From positions 1 through 64,000 of the forward strand of contig NZ_JAYGHH010000009.1 in assembly GCF_034931045.1 (NCBI RefSeq): a stretch of DNA of 64,000 nt, in the 5' to 3' direction. Within the stretch, counting starts at the first letter, position 1, and every line of letters begins with the position of its first letter. This document shows, piece after piece, positions 42,462 through 51,726 of this stretch. The DNA comes from Nodularia sp034931045. Lineage in GTDB: Bacteria > Cyanobacteriota > Cyanobacteriia > Cyanobacteriales > Nostocaceae. The notes under the pieces were generated by a model. The model ran no database searches. It had not been told where the DNA came from and saw only the letters and a program-made list of their open reading frames with translations. The translations under genes were made by a program, and so were the position numbers.

Positions 42462-44399
42462 CTAAGAATTAACCCGCATAATCACTACCCGAAAACCCAC
42501 GAAGATGTACCTGTTGCCACGTGCATACCTATCACGAAACGCCGAACGGTAACGCCAGGGGTCATAGTACAAAGAACTACCACGCAGATCGATATATTGA
42601 TGATTGTGATTACTTAGCCATGCGCCTCTATCGGTGAGCGGATCATGATTATTTTCGTCGTGCCACTCATCCTGACACCATTCCCAGATATTACCATGCA
42701 TATCATATAAACCAAAGGGATTAGCAGGAAATGTTCCCACATCAGTTGTTTGCTCCCCATATTCGCCTTGACCACCTTGACCATAATTACCAGGGTACAT
42801 AGTTCCTGAATACATCCAGTCTGTGCCGTCATAGTTTCCTAAATCCGTGGTAGTTCTGTTCCCAAAATAAAATGGCGAAGACCTTCCCGCCCGACAAGCA
42901 TATTCCCATTCAGCTTCACTAGGTAAGCGATAGGTTTTTCCAGTTTTTCGAGATAGTCGGGCGCAAAATTCAATAGCATCGTCCCAAGAAACACATTCAA
43001 CAGGCCGATTAGCACCTTTAAAATGGGATGGGTCGGGATCTAGATCAATATTAACCCGATCAAAAGTGGCAACAACTGCCCATTGTGCTTGAGTGACGGG
43101 AAATTTCCCCATAAAAAAGGGTTGAATTGTGAAAGCCTGTTGGAAATTTTCTTGTGAACCCATGAGAAATTGACTACCGGGAATTGCCACCATATCTAGA
43201 ACCACATGATTACTCAGGCGTTCTGTAAAACATTCAGTGTTGATTTGGATAGAGTTGATGGCTGGCCTTTTGTCCTGAACTTGGGGAATAGATTCAGGTA
43301 ATTTTTCCTTGGATGCAGTCGATTTTCGTTGACTAATAATCCGTGCTTCGATTGGTGCTACATCTTCATCTCTCAACCCTAAATGTTGCTGATAGTCTAT
43401 CAGGTCGTTAAGAGTTCTTTCACTCAGGTTAGGCTCAACTTCCATTGTCTCAATCAGGGTGGCTTCATACTCTTCTAACTTGCGCTGATACTCCCGATAT
43501 GGCTGTTGAACTTCAGCCTCAATAGCCTCAGCAACATCAGGTTCAAGCTGCAACTGAAGACGCAATGAGTTTAACAAACGACGGGCGGGAATGGTAAATT
43601 TACCACGACGATTGATGCGGCGTTCAACTTCCTTGCGATACTTCAGCTTGGGGTCATCCTTGGGCGACTTCGCTAAAAAAATCCGATAACCGTCTTTATG
43701 AGGATACAATTCTGGTGTCATGGCAGGGGACGCTTCTTGCACCTTACTTTTCGCATACTGATGCAGTTCATCTATTGCGATCAAACCATCCCCATCTTGA
43801 TCTGCTACACCTTTCTCAATCCCTTCTACCAGATAATGAGTGTAAATCGAAAGGTCTAAGCCATCAGACTCAAACGCATATTGTGTGGAAGTGGAAGCTG
43901 TAAGAATTGCTCTGCCCTCACCTCCTAAATGTTGTTGCAGGTCTATAGTCCCACTATCCTTGGCTGTCAAACCCTTGGCAAAAGCACCACTAAAACAGCA
44001 ATCTAAAATGACTACTAGTCGCTTAGATTTACTCTTGTTCATCCAATTATGTACATTTGCCGCCGCTACAGCTGTGGTCGGAATCAACCTATTCTGATTT
44101 TTTTGAGTTTGGCGAGTCGAGAAGTAAAAGTCACCACCCTCATCAGTTACGCCATGACCAGAAAAGTAAAACAGCACCAAGTCATCTTTGTGACGATTGG
44201 CATACAAGTGATAAATAGCATCTTCCATGTCTTGCCGTTGGGGATTTTTCAGCACTGTGACATCCCCTGGTGCAAAATCACCCATTTCTGGGTTTAGCAA
44301 AACTCGCTGCATAGCCTCAACATCATTCTCCGCCTTGGGTAGTGATGCTAATCCTGCCTCATATTTACTAATCCCGATCAGCAGTGCTATTTTCGCCAT
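42462..44399 (-). CDS. Caspase-like peptidase fused to an FGE-type domain, second copy
   Basis: A 645-residue paralogue of 332-2320 with the same domain order. Here the caspase sites are canonical: FYFSGHG (His82) and VILDCCFSGAF (Cys134/135). An EF-hand-like loop DQDGDGLIAIDE follows at residues 200-211. The linker is diverged, and the C-terminal FGE-type domain ends differently (LRGSSLYYDPWRYRSAFRD). The canonical RGGS is RGSS here, and the final Cys-containing strand is altered. These are signs of diversification of a recognition surface. It starts 1 nt after the EACC1-like gene. Confidence 0.9.
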   Translation of the reverse strand: MAKIALLIGISKYEAGLASLPKAENDVEAMQRVLLNPEMGDFAPGDVTVLKNPQRQDMEDAIYHLYANRHKDDLVLFYFSGHGVTDEGGDFYFSTRQTQKNQNRLIPTTAVAAANVHNWMNKSKSKRLVVILDCCFSGAFAKGLTAKDSGTIDLQQHLGGEGRAILTASTSTQYAFESDGLDLSIYTHYLVEGIEKGVADQDGDGLIAIDELHQYAKSKVQEASPAMTPELYPHKDGYRIFLAKSPKDDPKLKYRKEVERRINRRGKFTIPARRLLNSLRLQLQLEPDVAEAIEAEVQQPYREYQRKLEEYEATLIETMEVEPNLSERTLNDLIDYQQHLGLRDEDVAPIEARIISQRKSTASKEKLPESIPQVQDKRPAINSIQINTECFTERLSNHVVLDMVAIPGSQFLMGSQENFQQAFTIQPFFMGKFPVTQAQWAVVATFDRVNIDLDPDPSHFKGANRPVECVSWDDAIEFCARLSRKTGKTYRLPSEAEWEYACRAGRSSPFYFGNRTTTDLGNYDGTDWMYSGTMYPGNYGQGGQGEYGEQTTDVGTFPANPFGLYDMHGNIWEWCQDEWHDENNHDPLTDRGAWLSNHNHQYIDLRGSSLYYDPWRYRSAFRDRYARGNRYIFVGFRVVIMRVNS

Positions 44400-44400
44400 A

Positions 44401-44793
44401 TTAGCTGTTTGATGTATTGTTCAAAAAATCCTGGGCTTTTTGGCAAGCAAATTCAAATTCTTCTCGACTACTGGCTTCTAGGTTGAGTTCTCTACCATCA
44501 GCAGCTTTCAGCACCATCTTAATGGGTTTGTTGCCAAAGCGATCGCTCATAAATTGAAATAAAGTCTTGATATTAGCAGGATTAACTTCTGCATTTAACA
44601 ACCCCAACAAAAAGCCACCTAAAGCCTTAGTTTTCTTGGGTGCATTTTCTACAGCCACTAAATCTGCATCCTCTACTCCGTCCACCTCTCTTAATTGGGG
44701 TAGCAAATTTTGCACTTCTGCTTGCAAATCTTCATCGTCTAAATCCAGTTCAGTCAGAGAAATCGTGATTAAGATATTAGATGTCGTAATCAT
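44401..44793 (-). CDS. Small EACC1-like partner, second copy
   Basis: A 130-residue protein about 80% identical to 2322-2714 (same LGLLNAEVNPANIKTLFQFM and VLKAADGRELNLEASSREEF layout). The first 15 residues are more divergent. Coupled to the second caspase gene with one base between stop and start. The conserved pairing in both copies supports a functional unit. Confidence 0.72.
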   Translation of the reverse strand: MITTSNILITISLTELDLDDEDLQAEVQNLLPQLREVDGVEDADLVAVENAPKKTKALGGFLLGLLNAEVNPANIKTLFQFMSDRFGNKPIKMVLKAADGRELNLEASSREEFEFACQKAQDFLNNTSNS

Positions 44794-45420
44794 ACACGTT
44801 ATACGCTTAAATATAGTTAGAGCCGTTTTAAACGATTGTATCGGTAATTATGAATATTTTATTAATTATTCAGTGAGAAAACGCTAAATTTGCCCAAGAA
44901 CGCACGATTTATAACCTTAAGTTATGCTCTTGCTAGATAATATTAGGTTTTGTAAGTGCATCAAGAAATGTAGAATGTATAAACTTATTCAAAACAGATT
45001 TATAACTTAACTCTTAAGAGAATTTTTTCCAAGTGCTGAACTCACTACCTACGCGGAAAACGCCAAAATTTGAAGTTTTTAGGCAGATCGACTGAGCTTC
45101 ACCGAATGTCTGAAATCCGAACAGGTTCACAGGGGGCAGGGAGTGGTCAATCATAGCAAAGTGCTGAGGATAGGGACTTCCAATTAAAAAATATTCCATT
45201 GCTGAAGTAGGCAGGGGAGCAGGGGGGATAAAGAACAAATATGGTCTGATGAAATGGGCAATTTATTTTCTGGAAATCCCATAAAACCAGTTTCATCAAG
45301 ACTAGGAGCTATCAGAACTGTTGTTTTAACCGATATAACTACGGCTATACTTTCCTCATCTCCCCTGCTCCCTGCCCTCTGCCCCTCTTTTCTCTTCTTT
45401 GATGCTGGGTTTCATCCCAG
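44794..45420. other. Geneless repeat-bearing stretch
   Basis: No supported gene. GCAGGGGAGCAGGGG near 45212 is roughly inverted as CCCCTGCTCCCTGCCC near 45364, a common Nostocales intergenic repeat. The 150 bp in between has no coding signal. A short minus-strand open frame here lacks a ribosome-binding site and looks spurious. Confidence 0.55.
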
Positions 45421-46149
45421 TTAACCAGCTTGATCATTTGGTGGTATTTTTTCCGGTGGAGCTTCATCTGGGGGAGCGAGTGCAGCATCCGGTGCAATTT
45501 CCTCAGCAGAAATTGGTGCTTTTTCTTCAGTCTTAGCTTGTGCATCAGCTACCACTTCCGCAGATGGGGGGTTTGGTGGTGTTACTTCTTCAACCTGAGA
45601 TTCAGCTTCAGTAGTAGCAACTTTTTCCTCTGTTGGTGCTTCTGGTGTGGGAGTGGTTTTATCGACAATTTCAACAGCAGGTTTCTGGGGAGATACAGAG
45701 GTCGTTTCCTCTATTTTGGGAGTTTCAGGTGTTTTCTTAGTTATAGTCTGTTGTGCCTTGCTTTTCGCGCCGCTAAAGATATTACCCAGACTTTGTTGCA
45801 CCTGAGCCAGTCGTTCTTGGAAGGACAACTTAGTTATTTGCTCCTGAATGCCATTTTTTACCGTCTCAGGACTGGGTACTGGGGTTTGTTCTGTTTGCGG
45901 GGTGAGTTGGCGACGTAATGAAAGAGTTTGCCAGCCAAACCAAACCAAAAGAGCGACACTAGCCACATGACCGAGCAATAAGCCTCCAGAAATGTGGGGC
46001 GCAAACACCCATAAGACTAAGGCATAGAAAAGTCCGACACCACTCCAGATAAAATCATTCTTACGGTGGATTTCTGGAAAAAAGAAAGCTGCTATGTAAA
46101 TGGCTAAACTACCAAATCCGACCACAAAAGCTAGAACGTATGCCAGCAT
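45421..46149 (-). CDS. Ycf66 family membrane protein
   Basis: A 242-residue protein. The N-terminal 80 residues hold three hydrophobic helices (LAYVLAFVVGFGSLAIYIAA, IWSGVGLFYALVLWVFAP, and LLLGHVASVALLVWFGWQTL), the Ycf66 signature shared by cyanobacteria and some plastids. The rest is a long Pro/Glu/Thr/Ala-rich disordered tail. Function unknown; probably thylakoid or plasma membrane. Confidence 0.92.
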   Translation of the reverse strand: MLAYVLAFVVGFGSLAIYIAAFFFPEIHRKNDFIWSGVGLFYALVLWVFAPHISGGLLLGHVASVALLVWFGWQTLSLRRQLTPQTEQTPVPSPETVKNGIQEQITKLSFQERLAQVQQSLGNIFSGAKSKAQQTITKKTPETPKIEETTSVSPQKPAVEIVDKTTPTPEAPTEEKVATTEAESQVEEVTPPNPPSAEVVADAQAKTEEKAPISAEEIAPDAALAPPDEAPPEKIPPNDQAG

Positions 46150-46337
46150 TTTTTGGTTACTCCTTATTGCATCATTTGACGAGTGATTGGAAATTAGAAA
46201 TTAAGGATTAGGGATGAGGAACCATTTATATTTCCTGTCTACCAGCCCTCAGTACCCAGACCCTTAACTAGATATTTCAATTCTGCAACTTTTGTAACTC
46301 AATTGCTAATTTTATTAAATCTAAAGTCATCCTTGAG

Positions 46338-46946
46338 TTAGTCAACGATCGCTTTCTCTAAAGCTGCGGCAAATCCGATATCTTCTATTTCATCAGCAGT
46401 TGTCACGTCAGCAATATCAAACTTTGCGCCGGCATTGGTCAACTCATCGTCTATTGTCCGTAGAAACTTAGTTGCGCCTGGATCATCACCAATTTGAAAG
46501 AATAGTACTGCTAATTCTTCGTCACGATCTATTTTGCGACTAGCTAGGATAATCTGCTCATACACAGGCTTACGATCATCTGGCTCACCATCGGTAATCA
46601 CAATAATTGTCTCACCGTTTGGCGTTAAACCTTTTTCTCGGCGCTGGAAAAAGTCATCAAAGGCTGCTTTTAGAACCCCAGCTAAGTTGGTGCTTCCAGC
46701 CGGGTGATTCTCTTGGAATATCTGCTGAACTTTACTGGAAGTCACCTCGGAGTAAAATTTGTGTCTGCCAGAGAACAGGTAAATGTTGATACCATCTGGG
46801 TCTAGCTGCTCACACTTGCGAGCTAAGGCTAAGGTGTTCTCTTGCATAGCTTCCCATCTGGTTTTGCCTGGAAGTTCGCTAGGGCTTTCCATGCTACCGG
46901 ACTTGTCTATGATCAGAGTGTATTGTCTACCCATAATTTCTGTCAT
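46338..46946 (-). CDS. von Willebrand factor A domain protein
   Basis: A 202-residue single vWA domain, cytosolic. MIDAS motif DKSGSM near residue 14, Thr in GSTNLAG near 85, and Asp in VITDGEPDDRKP near 120. It resembles TerY-like stand-alone vWA proteins that mediate metal-dependent protein contacts. No signal peptide. Met5 is an alternative start. Upstream of the Ycf66 gene by 188 bp, same strand. Confidence 0.9.
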   Translation of the reverse strand: MTEIMGRQYTLIIDKSGSMESPSELPGKTRWEAMQENTLALARKCEQLDPDGINIYLFSGRHKFYSEVTSSKVQQIFQENHPAGSTNLAGVLKAAFDDFFQRREKGLTPNGETIIVITDGEPDDRKPVYEQIILASRKIDRDEELAVLFFQIGDDPGATKFLRTIDDELTNAGAKFDIADVTTADEIEDIGFAAALEKAIVD

Positions 46947-47636
46947 TTTTTCCTTTGTATGGTTATCTTTTTAACCGCGTTGACCAATTAGTGTCTGTAT
47001 TGCCAAATTAATTGTCCAATACCTTTGCCAAAATAAGAGGCTACAAAAATTTGGGCAAAACTGGCAAAATCACCCCTAAATAGGCATTTCGCCTAAAAGG
47101 TATTGTTAACTCATAAATAATAAGCCCGCCTATTATTATAGGCTCCATCAGTTTTAAACCGACGACCTTCCGATCTTTGAACCCACCTCGGTCTAATATT
47201 GTGATTTAAACCTATAGATACATAATTGAGCATTTCTAACCACTGAATACGCTTCATCAGGGCAAACCATGATTTGTATATATATTTCACCACTGCGATG
47301 TCTGACGACAAGCCCCTTCCCGTCTACGCACTCGTATAAAAGCTTCCTGGTTAACCAGGATAAGTCCCTTTCTCTAGTAGAATTTGACAGGAAGAGTGCG
47401 ATCGCATCCCTGGATGAAGGTAAGCCTGTTATTCCCGTGTGATTAGATGTTATTTATCAACGGTTGGAGGTTAAGTTAAAAATGTGATAGGTACAATAAA
47501 TAGCCATAATTAATCAACTTAATATTTTGTGTACAAATGTATGATTCAGTAAAATTTCTTGTTTATTGTCTGCATTTTATACACTTGTTGGCAAACTAAT
47601 AAGGTACTTACTATTACAATAAACCTACTAATTAAT
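46947..47636. other. Geneless stretch with relic sequence
   Basis: Holds a minus-strand segment (47111-47270) with D-arm-like and T-arm-like pieces that does not fold as a complete tRNA. It also holds the left member of the direct repeat pair at 47413. The leader of the large nuclease-SSB gene follows. No gene is supported. Confidence 0.5.
47413..47466 (+). repeat. Left direct repeat flanking the nuclease-SSB gene
   Basis: About 80% identical over some 53 bp to 50880-50933, same orientation. Both read like the same protein tail: GKPVIPV then stop LDVIYQRLE here, and GKPVIPVWLNEIYQRLG on the right. This copy carries a TGA in place of TGG. Family unknown. Confidence 0.65.
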
Positions 47637-50319
47637 ATGGAAACTAAACAGATATATACAAGTTTTATTCATTGGTTCGATAGTCATAGTAAAAATTATG
47701 GCTTTATTGTCAGACCTGAAGATATAGACTGTTTCTCAAAAATGTCCAAGTATGAGAAGTATCAGCAAGGTTATCGTTTTGATGAGGGAAATATTATTGA
47801 CCAAAAGTTCTTAGATTATTTAAAAAAAGATAAAAAATTACATGGAAAAGGTATTTATGTTCAATTTGAGTTAATTCCTTCGGGAAATGGTAAAACAAAA
47901 GCCATTAATGTACAATTATCTAAGAATATTGGAACAATTAAGCATCCTGTTTTTTTTGTAAAAAGCCTGATTGCCAATATTAATCTCAATCTTATTACAT
48001 TAAAAGAAATAGAATGTAAAATACATAAAAGACCTGAATTTCTACAAGATTTACAAGCAATTAATCCTGAACTTAGAAAGGAATTGTCTGAAAAAATTCC
48101 TGCAATTTCCATAAAATATTCTGCTTTGAGGGATTGTTTCACAACTCCAGTTGAATATGCTCAATTAGTTAATAAATATATTGATGAATTAGATAAAAAT
48201 CTACAATATGAAATTGTAAAAGAGTTAAGGGATAAAATACAATCCACTAATTCTTATAAAAAGATTGATTATTATTTGAATAATATTAAATATCCGCAGG
48301 AATACAAGGTATATTTATGGAAAATAACACCGAAAGAATATAAGCTAAAAAAAATAGATGAAAGATATCAAAAATTCTTTCATCTGGTTAAAAAATTTGC
48401 ACAATCTGGTTATCCTGACGAACATAAAATATATGGTAATTGGCAAGAATTATATTCGTTAAATCAAGATGAACAAGAATTGATTAAAAAATGGATAGAC
48501 AAAGATAATGATGATGAATTTGTAAAAATGGTTGCTGCTCGTGGTGCTGAAAATTTAGTAGCAAAATACTATGAATCTCTTGGATATAATGTAGAAGATA
48601 CTTCAATTCAACAAATTGAACTTCCTGCTAGTGTAAATTGGGAAAAATATGATCTTAAAATTACAAAAGAAAAACAAGTTATATTTTTAGATGTTAAAAA
48701 TGCTAGATCCTCTAAATATTCAAAAGTTTACTCTTCATTTTGTATTAAAAAATTAAAAAAATCTCGTCAACAAGATATTAAAATTATAGGAGTCCTTTCT
48801 CCTATTATAGATGATAATCATATAGAAACAAAAACTAATATACATATAATATGGTATTTAGCCAATGAATTGAATAAAGAAGACAGCAGAAAATTAGAGG
48901 CAAATGCTACTAGAAATATTTTAGAAAAAAAATCCCCAAATCAAAACATCACAAAAGAGGATATTATAAAGGAGTTACATCAACAAGCTATTTATATTAA
49001 CATCAAATCTGATCAATCTAATGAGATTAAAATACTAGGAACTTTTGATAAAAGTGATATTAGTGAACTTGAAAGATTGTTTTTAGGAGAAAACCTAACA
49101 GGTATTAATATTAGTAATAAAGAGAATATTGGTAAAGAAAATAATGCTTATTATCCTCACTGGTTATTTGATTATGATGACGATTTCTATGTTAACCAAA
49201 TAAAGATTATCGAAGAATTTAGAAACTTAACTCATGAGGAAATACCATCATATCAAGAATTTAAGTTAATTGAGAAAAAATACAATGCTTTACCTTTANN
49301 NNNNNNNNNNNNNNNNNNNNNNNCTTGCTGCTCAAAGAGAATTACCTAATAACTGGAGAGAAGAATTAGCAGGATGGAAATGTAAATTTATGGATAGTAT
49401 TATTAAACTTGATATTACTGAACCTAAGCGAATTAAATTACCTCATATATTTTTAGCTATACTCAAGCATTTTCTGAGTATGATTGGTAGCAATAGTAAT
49501 GATCAAGATTATAATCCTTTAAAATATTTAGAAATTTTATATACTCACCAAAATTATGATGAAGATCCACATCCTTTAAAAATATATGATCCTGTTAAAG
49601 ATAAACTACCCAATTCTCCTAAAGAATCACCAACAATTATAAATTTTTGTGAAACTTTGAATATTTTATATAGTCGCAGAGAAAATCTGAAATTAAATGA
49701 GTTTGTAAAATTCCATTTTCAAGGTAAAGGATTATTACAAGGACAAAAACAAAAACCTAATGATGAGAAAAGAAAAATTTTAGCCTATTGTGGTAAATGT
49801 GGTTATCCTCATATCATTAGGAATGAAGAACCTGGTAAAGATAATATATGTAAGATATGTAAGAGGAATAAGCGTGATTTTCTAATTTGTCCTAAATGTC
49901 AATATTGTCGTTCTGAATGGTTAGAAAATAATCAAGGTAAAAATATTAAAATCGATTATTGTCCTGGATATATAGAAAGAACTGAAAAAAAGCCTGTAGA
50001 TATTCTAGGTTTAAACGTCGTCAATTTAGTAGGTAGAGTAGGTAAAGATCCAGACGTTAAATATTGTGAAGATGGAAAAATAAGATATTGTAATTTATCT
50101 TTAGCTGTGAACCATCGTATTAAAAACGATGATAAACCTGATTGGTTTAATTTAATGATTTGGGGAAAGACTGCGGAAATTGCAGCGAAGGATGTACGCA
50201 AAGGTAGTCTAATTGCCATTCAAGGAGCTTTGATTTTTGATACATGGATAGATACTAAAACAGAAACTCATCGTTCTAAACCTGTTATTCAAGTTGAAGA
50301 ATTATATATTTACAAGTAA
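47637..50319 (+). CDS. Multidomain protein: cold-shock-like OB, PD-(D/E)XK nuclease, zinc ribbons, SSB
   Basis: Start ATG 47637 (METKQIYTSF). Residues 8-94: cold-shock-like OB fold (SKNYGFIVRPEDIDCF; GIYVQFELIPSGNGKTKAIN). Residues 95-290: unknown helical region. Residues 300-360: nuclease core with Glu305 (RGAENLVAKYYESLGY), Asp339 (WEKYDLKI) and Asp352-Val-Lys354 (FLDVKNAR). 25 Ns interrupt the gene at 49299-49323, and the halves are out of register by one base, most likely a wrong gap size. After the gap: a helical part, then two zinc ribbons (CGKCGYPH...CKIC; CPKCQYC). The last 105 residues form an SSB domain (NLVGRVGKDPDVKY; WFNLMIWGKTAEIAAKDVRK). About 890 residues. Very AT-rich. A new nuclease, probably acting on single-stranded or invading DNA. 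Confidence 0.8.
49299..49323. other. Assembly gap (25 N) inside the nuclease-SSB gene
   Basis: A run of N; true length unknown. Confidence 0.99.
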
Positions 50320-50404
50320 GAAAACTATTCAGAGAATACTATGGATTTATTCTCACTTCATGTCCAAAAACCTGAAACAACACAATTTTGTTCATACAGA
50401 TAAT

Positions 50405-50493
50405 AGACATCTCCAGACATTAAATATGCGTTTCCTGTAAATCTTGTAAACAGATACAATGCAACGTCTCTACATTCTTTTTTGGAGATGTCT
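50405..50493. repeat. 89-bp element with perfect 11-bp inverted termini
   Basis: AGACATCTCCA at 50405-50415 is exactly inverted as TGGAGATGTCT at 50483-50493. It contains ACGTCTCTACATTCTTT, also seen near 20190. MITE-like, just after the nuclease-SSB gene. Confidence 0.7.
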
Positions 50494-50530
50494 GTCTAAT
50501 GGTAAATTTATATAATCCGCAATTTCTAAG

Positions 50531-50758
50531 CTATTTAGACTTTTTCCCACTAAATAAAAAACCCCCTGCAATAGCAGCACCAATGGCTACTGGCATGGTT
50601 AAAGGACAACCTAGTGCTACAGCCCATAAAGCACTTATGCTAACAGATGCGGTAGCACCAGCAATAACACCGGATGAAGTTCCTTGTTTTTCAACAGCAA
50701 TTTTTATAGACTCTCCAGTGAAGTGTTCCAAACCTTGCTTTACATAATCAGGATTCAT
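50531..50758 (-). CDS. Small membrane protein of unknown function
   Basis: A 75-residue protein. The first 25 residues form an amphipathic helix (YVKQGLEHFTGESIKIAVEK). Two short Gly/Ala-rich hydrophobic segments follow (SGVIAGATASVSISALWAVA; TMPVAIGAAIAGGFLFSG), with a basic KKSK end. It could be a holin-like, toxin-like or bacteriocin-like peptide. Nothing adjacent fixes the role. It is convergent with the nuclease-SSB gene. Confidence 0.55.
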   Translation of the reverse strand: MNPDYVKQGLEHFTGESIKIAVEKQGTSSGVIAGATASVSISALWAVALGCPLTMPVAIGAAIAGGFLFSGKKSK

Positions 50759-50879
50759 AATTTACTAAGTTCCAGAAATATCTTGATATTCAGAATTATA
50801 CATTAGTAGTGACAAAAACTAATCTGGAAACTAGAAAAATAAGTTGCTAAATATTAAAGCGGAATAGGTTTCTTATAAA

Positions 50880-50933
50880 GATGCAGGTAAGCCTGTAATT
50901 CCCGTATGGTTGAACGAAATTTATCAACGGTTA
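50880..50933 (+). repeat. Right direct repeat flanking the nuclease-SSB gene
   Basis: Partner of 47413-47466. The reading frame GKPVIPVWLNEIYQRLG is intact here but has no start, so it looks like the 3' end of a lost gene. Confidence 0.65.
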
Positions 50934-50956
50934 GGGCGTGTTTTCAAAGTCTAGAA

Positions 50957-50987
50957 GTAGGTTGGGTTAAGCGCAGCGCAAACCAAC
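50957..50987 (+). repeat. REP-like palindrome
   Basis: GTAGGTTGGGTTAAGCGCAG followed by CGCAAACCAAC; same family as the repeats around the RAYT relic. Confidence 0.65.
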
Positions 50988-51122
50988 GAAGCAAACCAAA
51001 TATTGGGTAAAGTTTGGTTTCTCAAAACCTCAAACTAACCTATATTTAGGTCTAATTTGGAAACCAGCTAAATGTATAATATTACATAAATGATTAGTTT
51101 TTAACGTTAAATGTCCTATTTA

Positions 51123-51725
51123 TTATGAGCCTAAATTGTTAATTAATTCTTCTACCGCCAATTTTTTTGTATCTTCAGGTAGATAATCAAAAACTTTTTT
51201 CAAAAGTTCTGGAGAAGCATTTTGAACAAACCAGTCTTCACTAGGGTTATCTTGAATATCCAAAAAATACTTTAATCGTTCTTCTATAGCCTCTCTATCT
51301 GGTTTATCTAATTGTCCAATTCGATTTAACCAATTCTCTGATGAATCTTTGAAGCAATTAGCATCAACAGTACATATTTGATGAACTAAAGCATAAGAAT
51401 TTTTATCAAGCCTATTTCTAATTGTAGAGTTAATTGGATATGTGGTTGGTAAACCATTAAATGTTGTTTGTGAAGTCAGAGGAATAACGGAATAAGTTGC
51501 TATATATCCAGACTCATCTTGAAATTGATCACTTGTCCAAATAATATAGGGATGTGTTCCTCTAAAAACCCTGCTTGAATTAATATCTTCACTACAAGTT
51601 TGGCATTCTACTTCACCTGGTGCATCTAAATTATAAATATGAACATGACCCAGTTTGCAACGAAGAGATACCCTGTAGGGATTTATGGAATAGATCCAAC
51701 CCTGTTTAGGTCTTTGTCCAGCCAC
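51123..51725 (-). CDS. MazF/PemK-like toxin with a zinc-knuckle N-terminus
   Basis: A 200-residue protein. It opens with QGWIYSINPYRVSLRC, and C23, H27 or H29, C41 and C44 (CKLGHVH...CQTC) form a likely zinc knuckle. RVFRGTHPYIIWTSDQF, YSVIPLTSQTTF, and KNSYALVHQICTVDANCF then follow the MazF/PemK strand order. A C-terminal acidic helical extension (about 55 residues) is unusual for MazF. Encoded one base after a Panacea-domain gene, the expected antitoxin. Predicted endoribonuclease. Confidence 0.78.
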   Translation of the reverse strand: MAGQRPKQGWIYSINPYRVSLRCKLGHVHIYNLDAPGEVECQTCSEDINSSRVFRGTHPYIIWTSDQFQDESGYIATYSVIPLTSQTTFNGLPTTYPINSTIRNRLDKNSYALVHQICTVDANCFKDSSENWLNRIGQLDKPDREAIEERLKYFLDIQDNPSEDWFVQNASPELLKKVFDYLPEDTKKLAVEELINNLGS

Positions 51726-51726
51726 T

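Larger units (their letters stand above)
50759..51122. other. Geneless stretch with relic and REP-like repeat
   Basis: Contains the right direct repeat (50880-50933), a REP-like palindrome (50957-50987) and AT-rich DNA. No gene is supported. Confidence 0.6.

Noticed and set aside
45014..45238. Minus-strand 74-codon open frame
   Set aside because: No ribosome-binding site, no domain, and it overlaps repeat-type intergenic sequence.
47111..47311. Minus-strand 66-codon frame with D-arm-like and T-arm-like sequence (possible tRNA)
   Set aside because: The acceptor and anticodon stems do not form, there is no plausible anticodon loop, and the protein has no recognisable content. At most it is a degraded tRNA mosaic.
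47637..50319. True frameshift in the nuclease-SSB gene
   Set aside because: The register change falls exactly at a run of 25 Ns of unknown real length; a wrong gap size is simpler.
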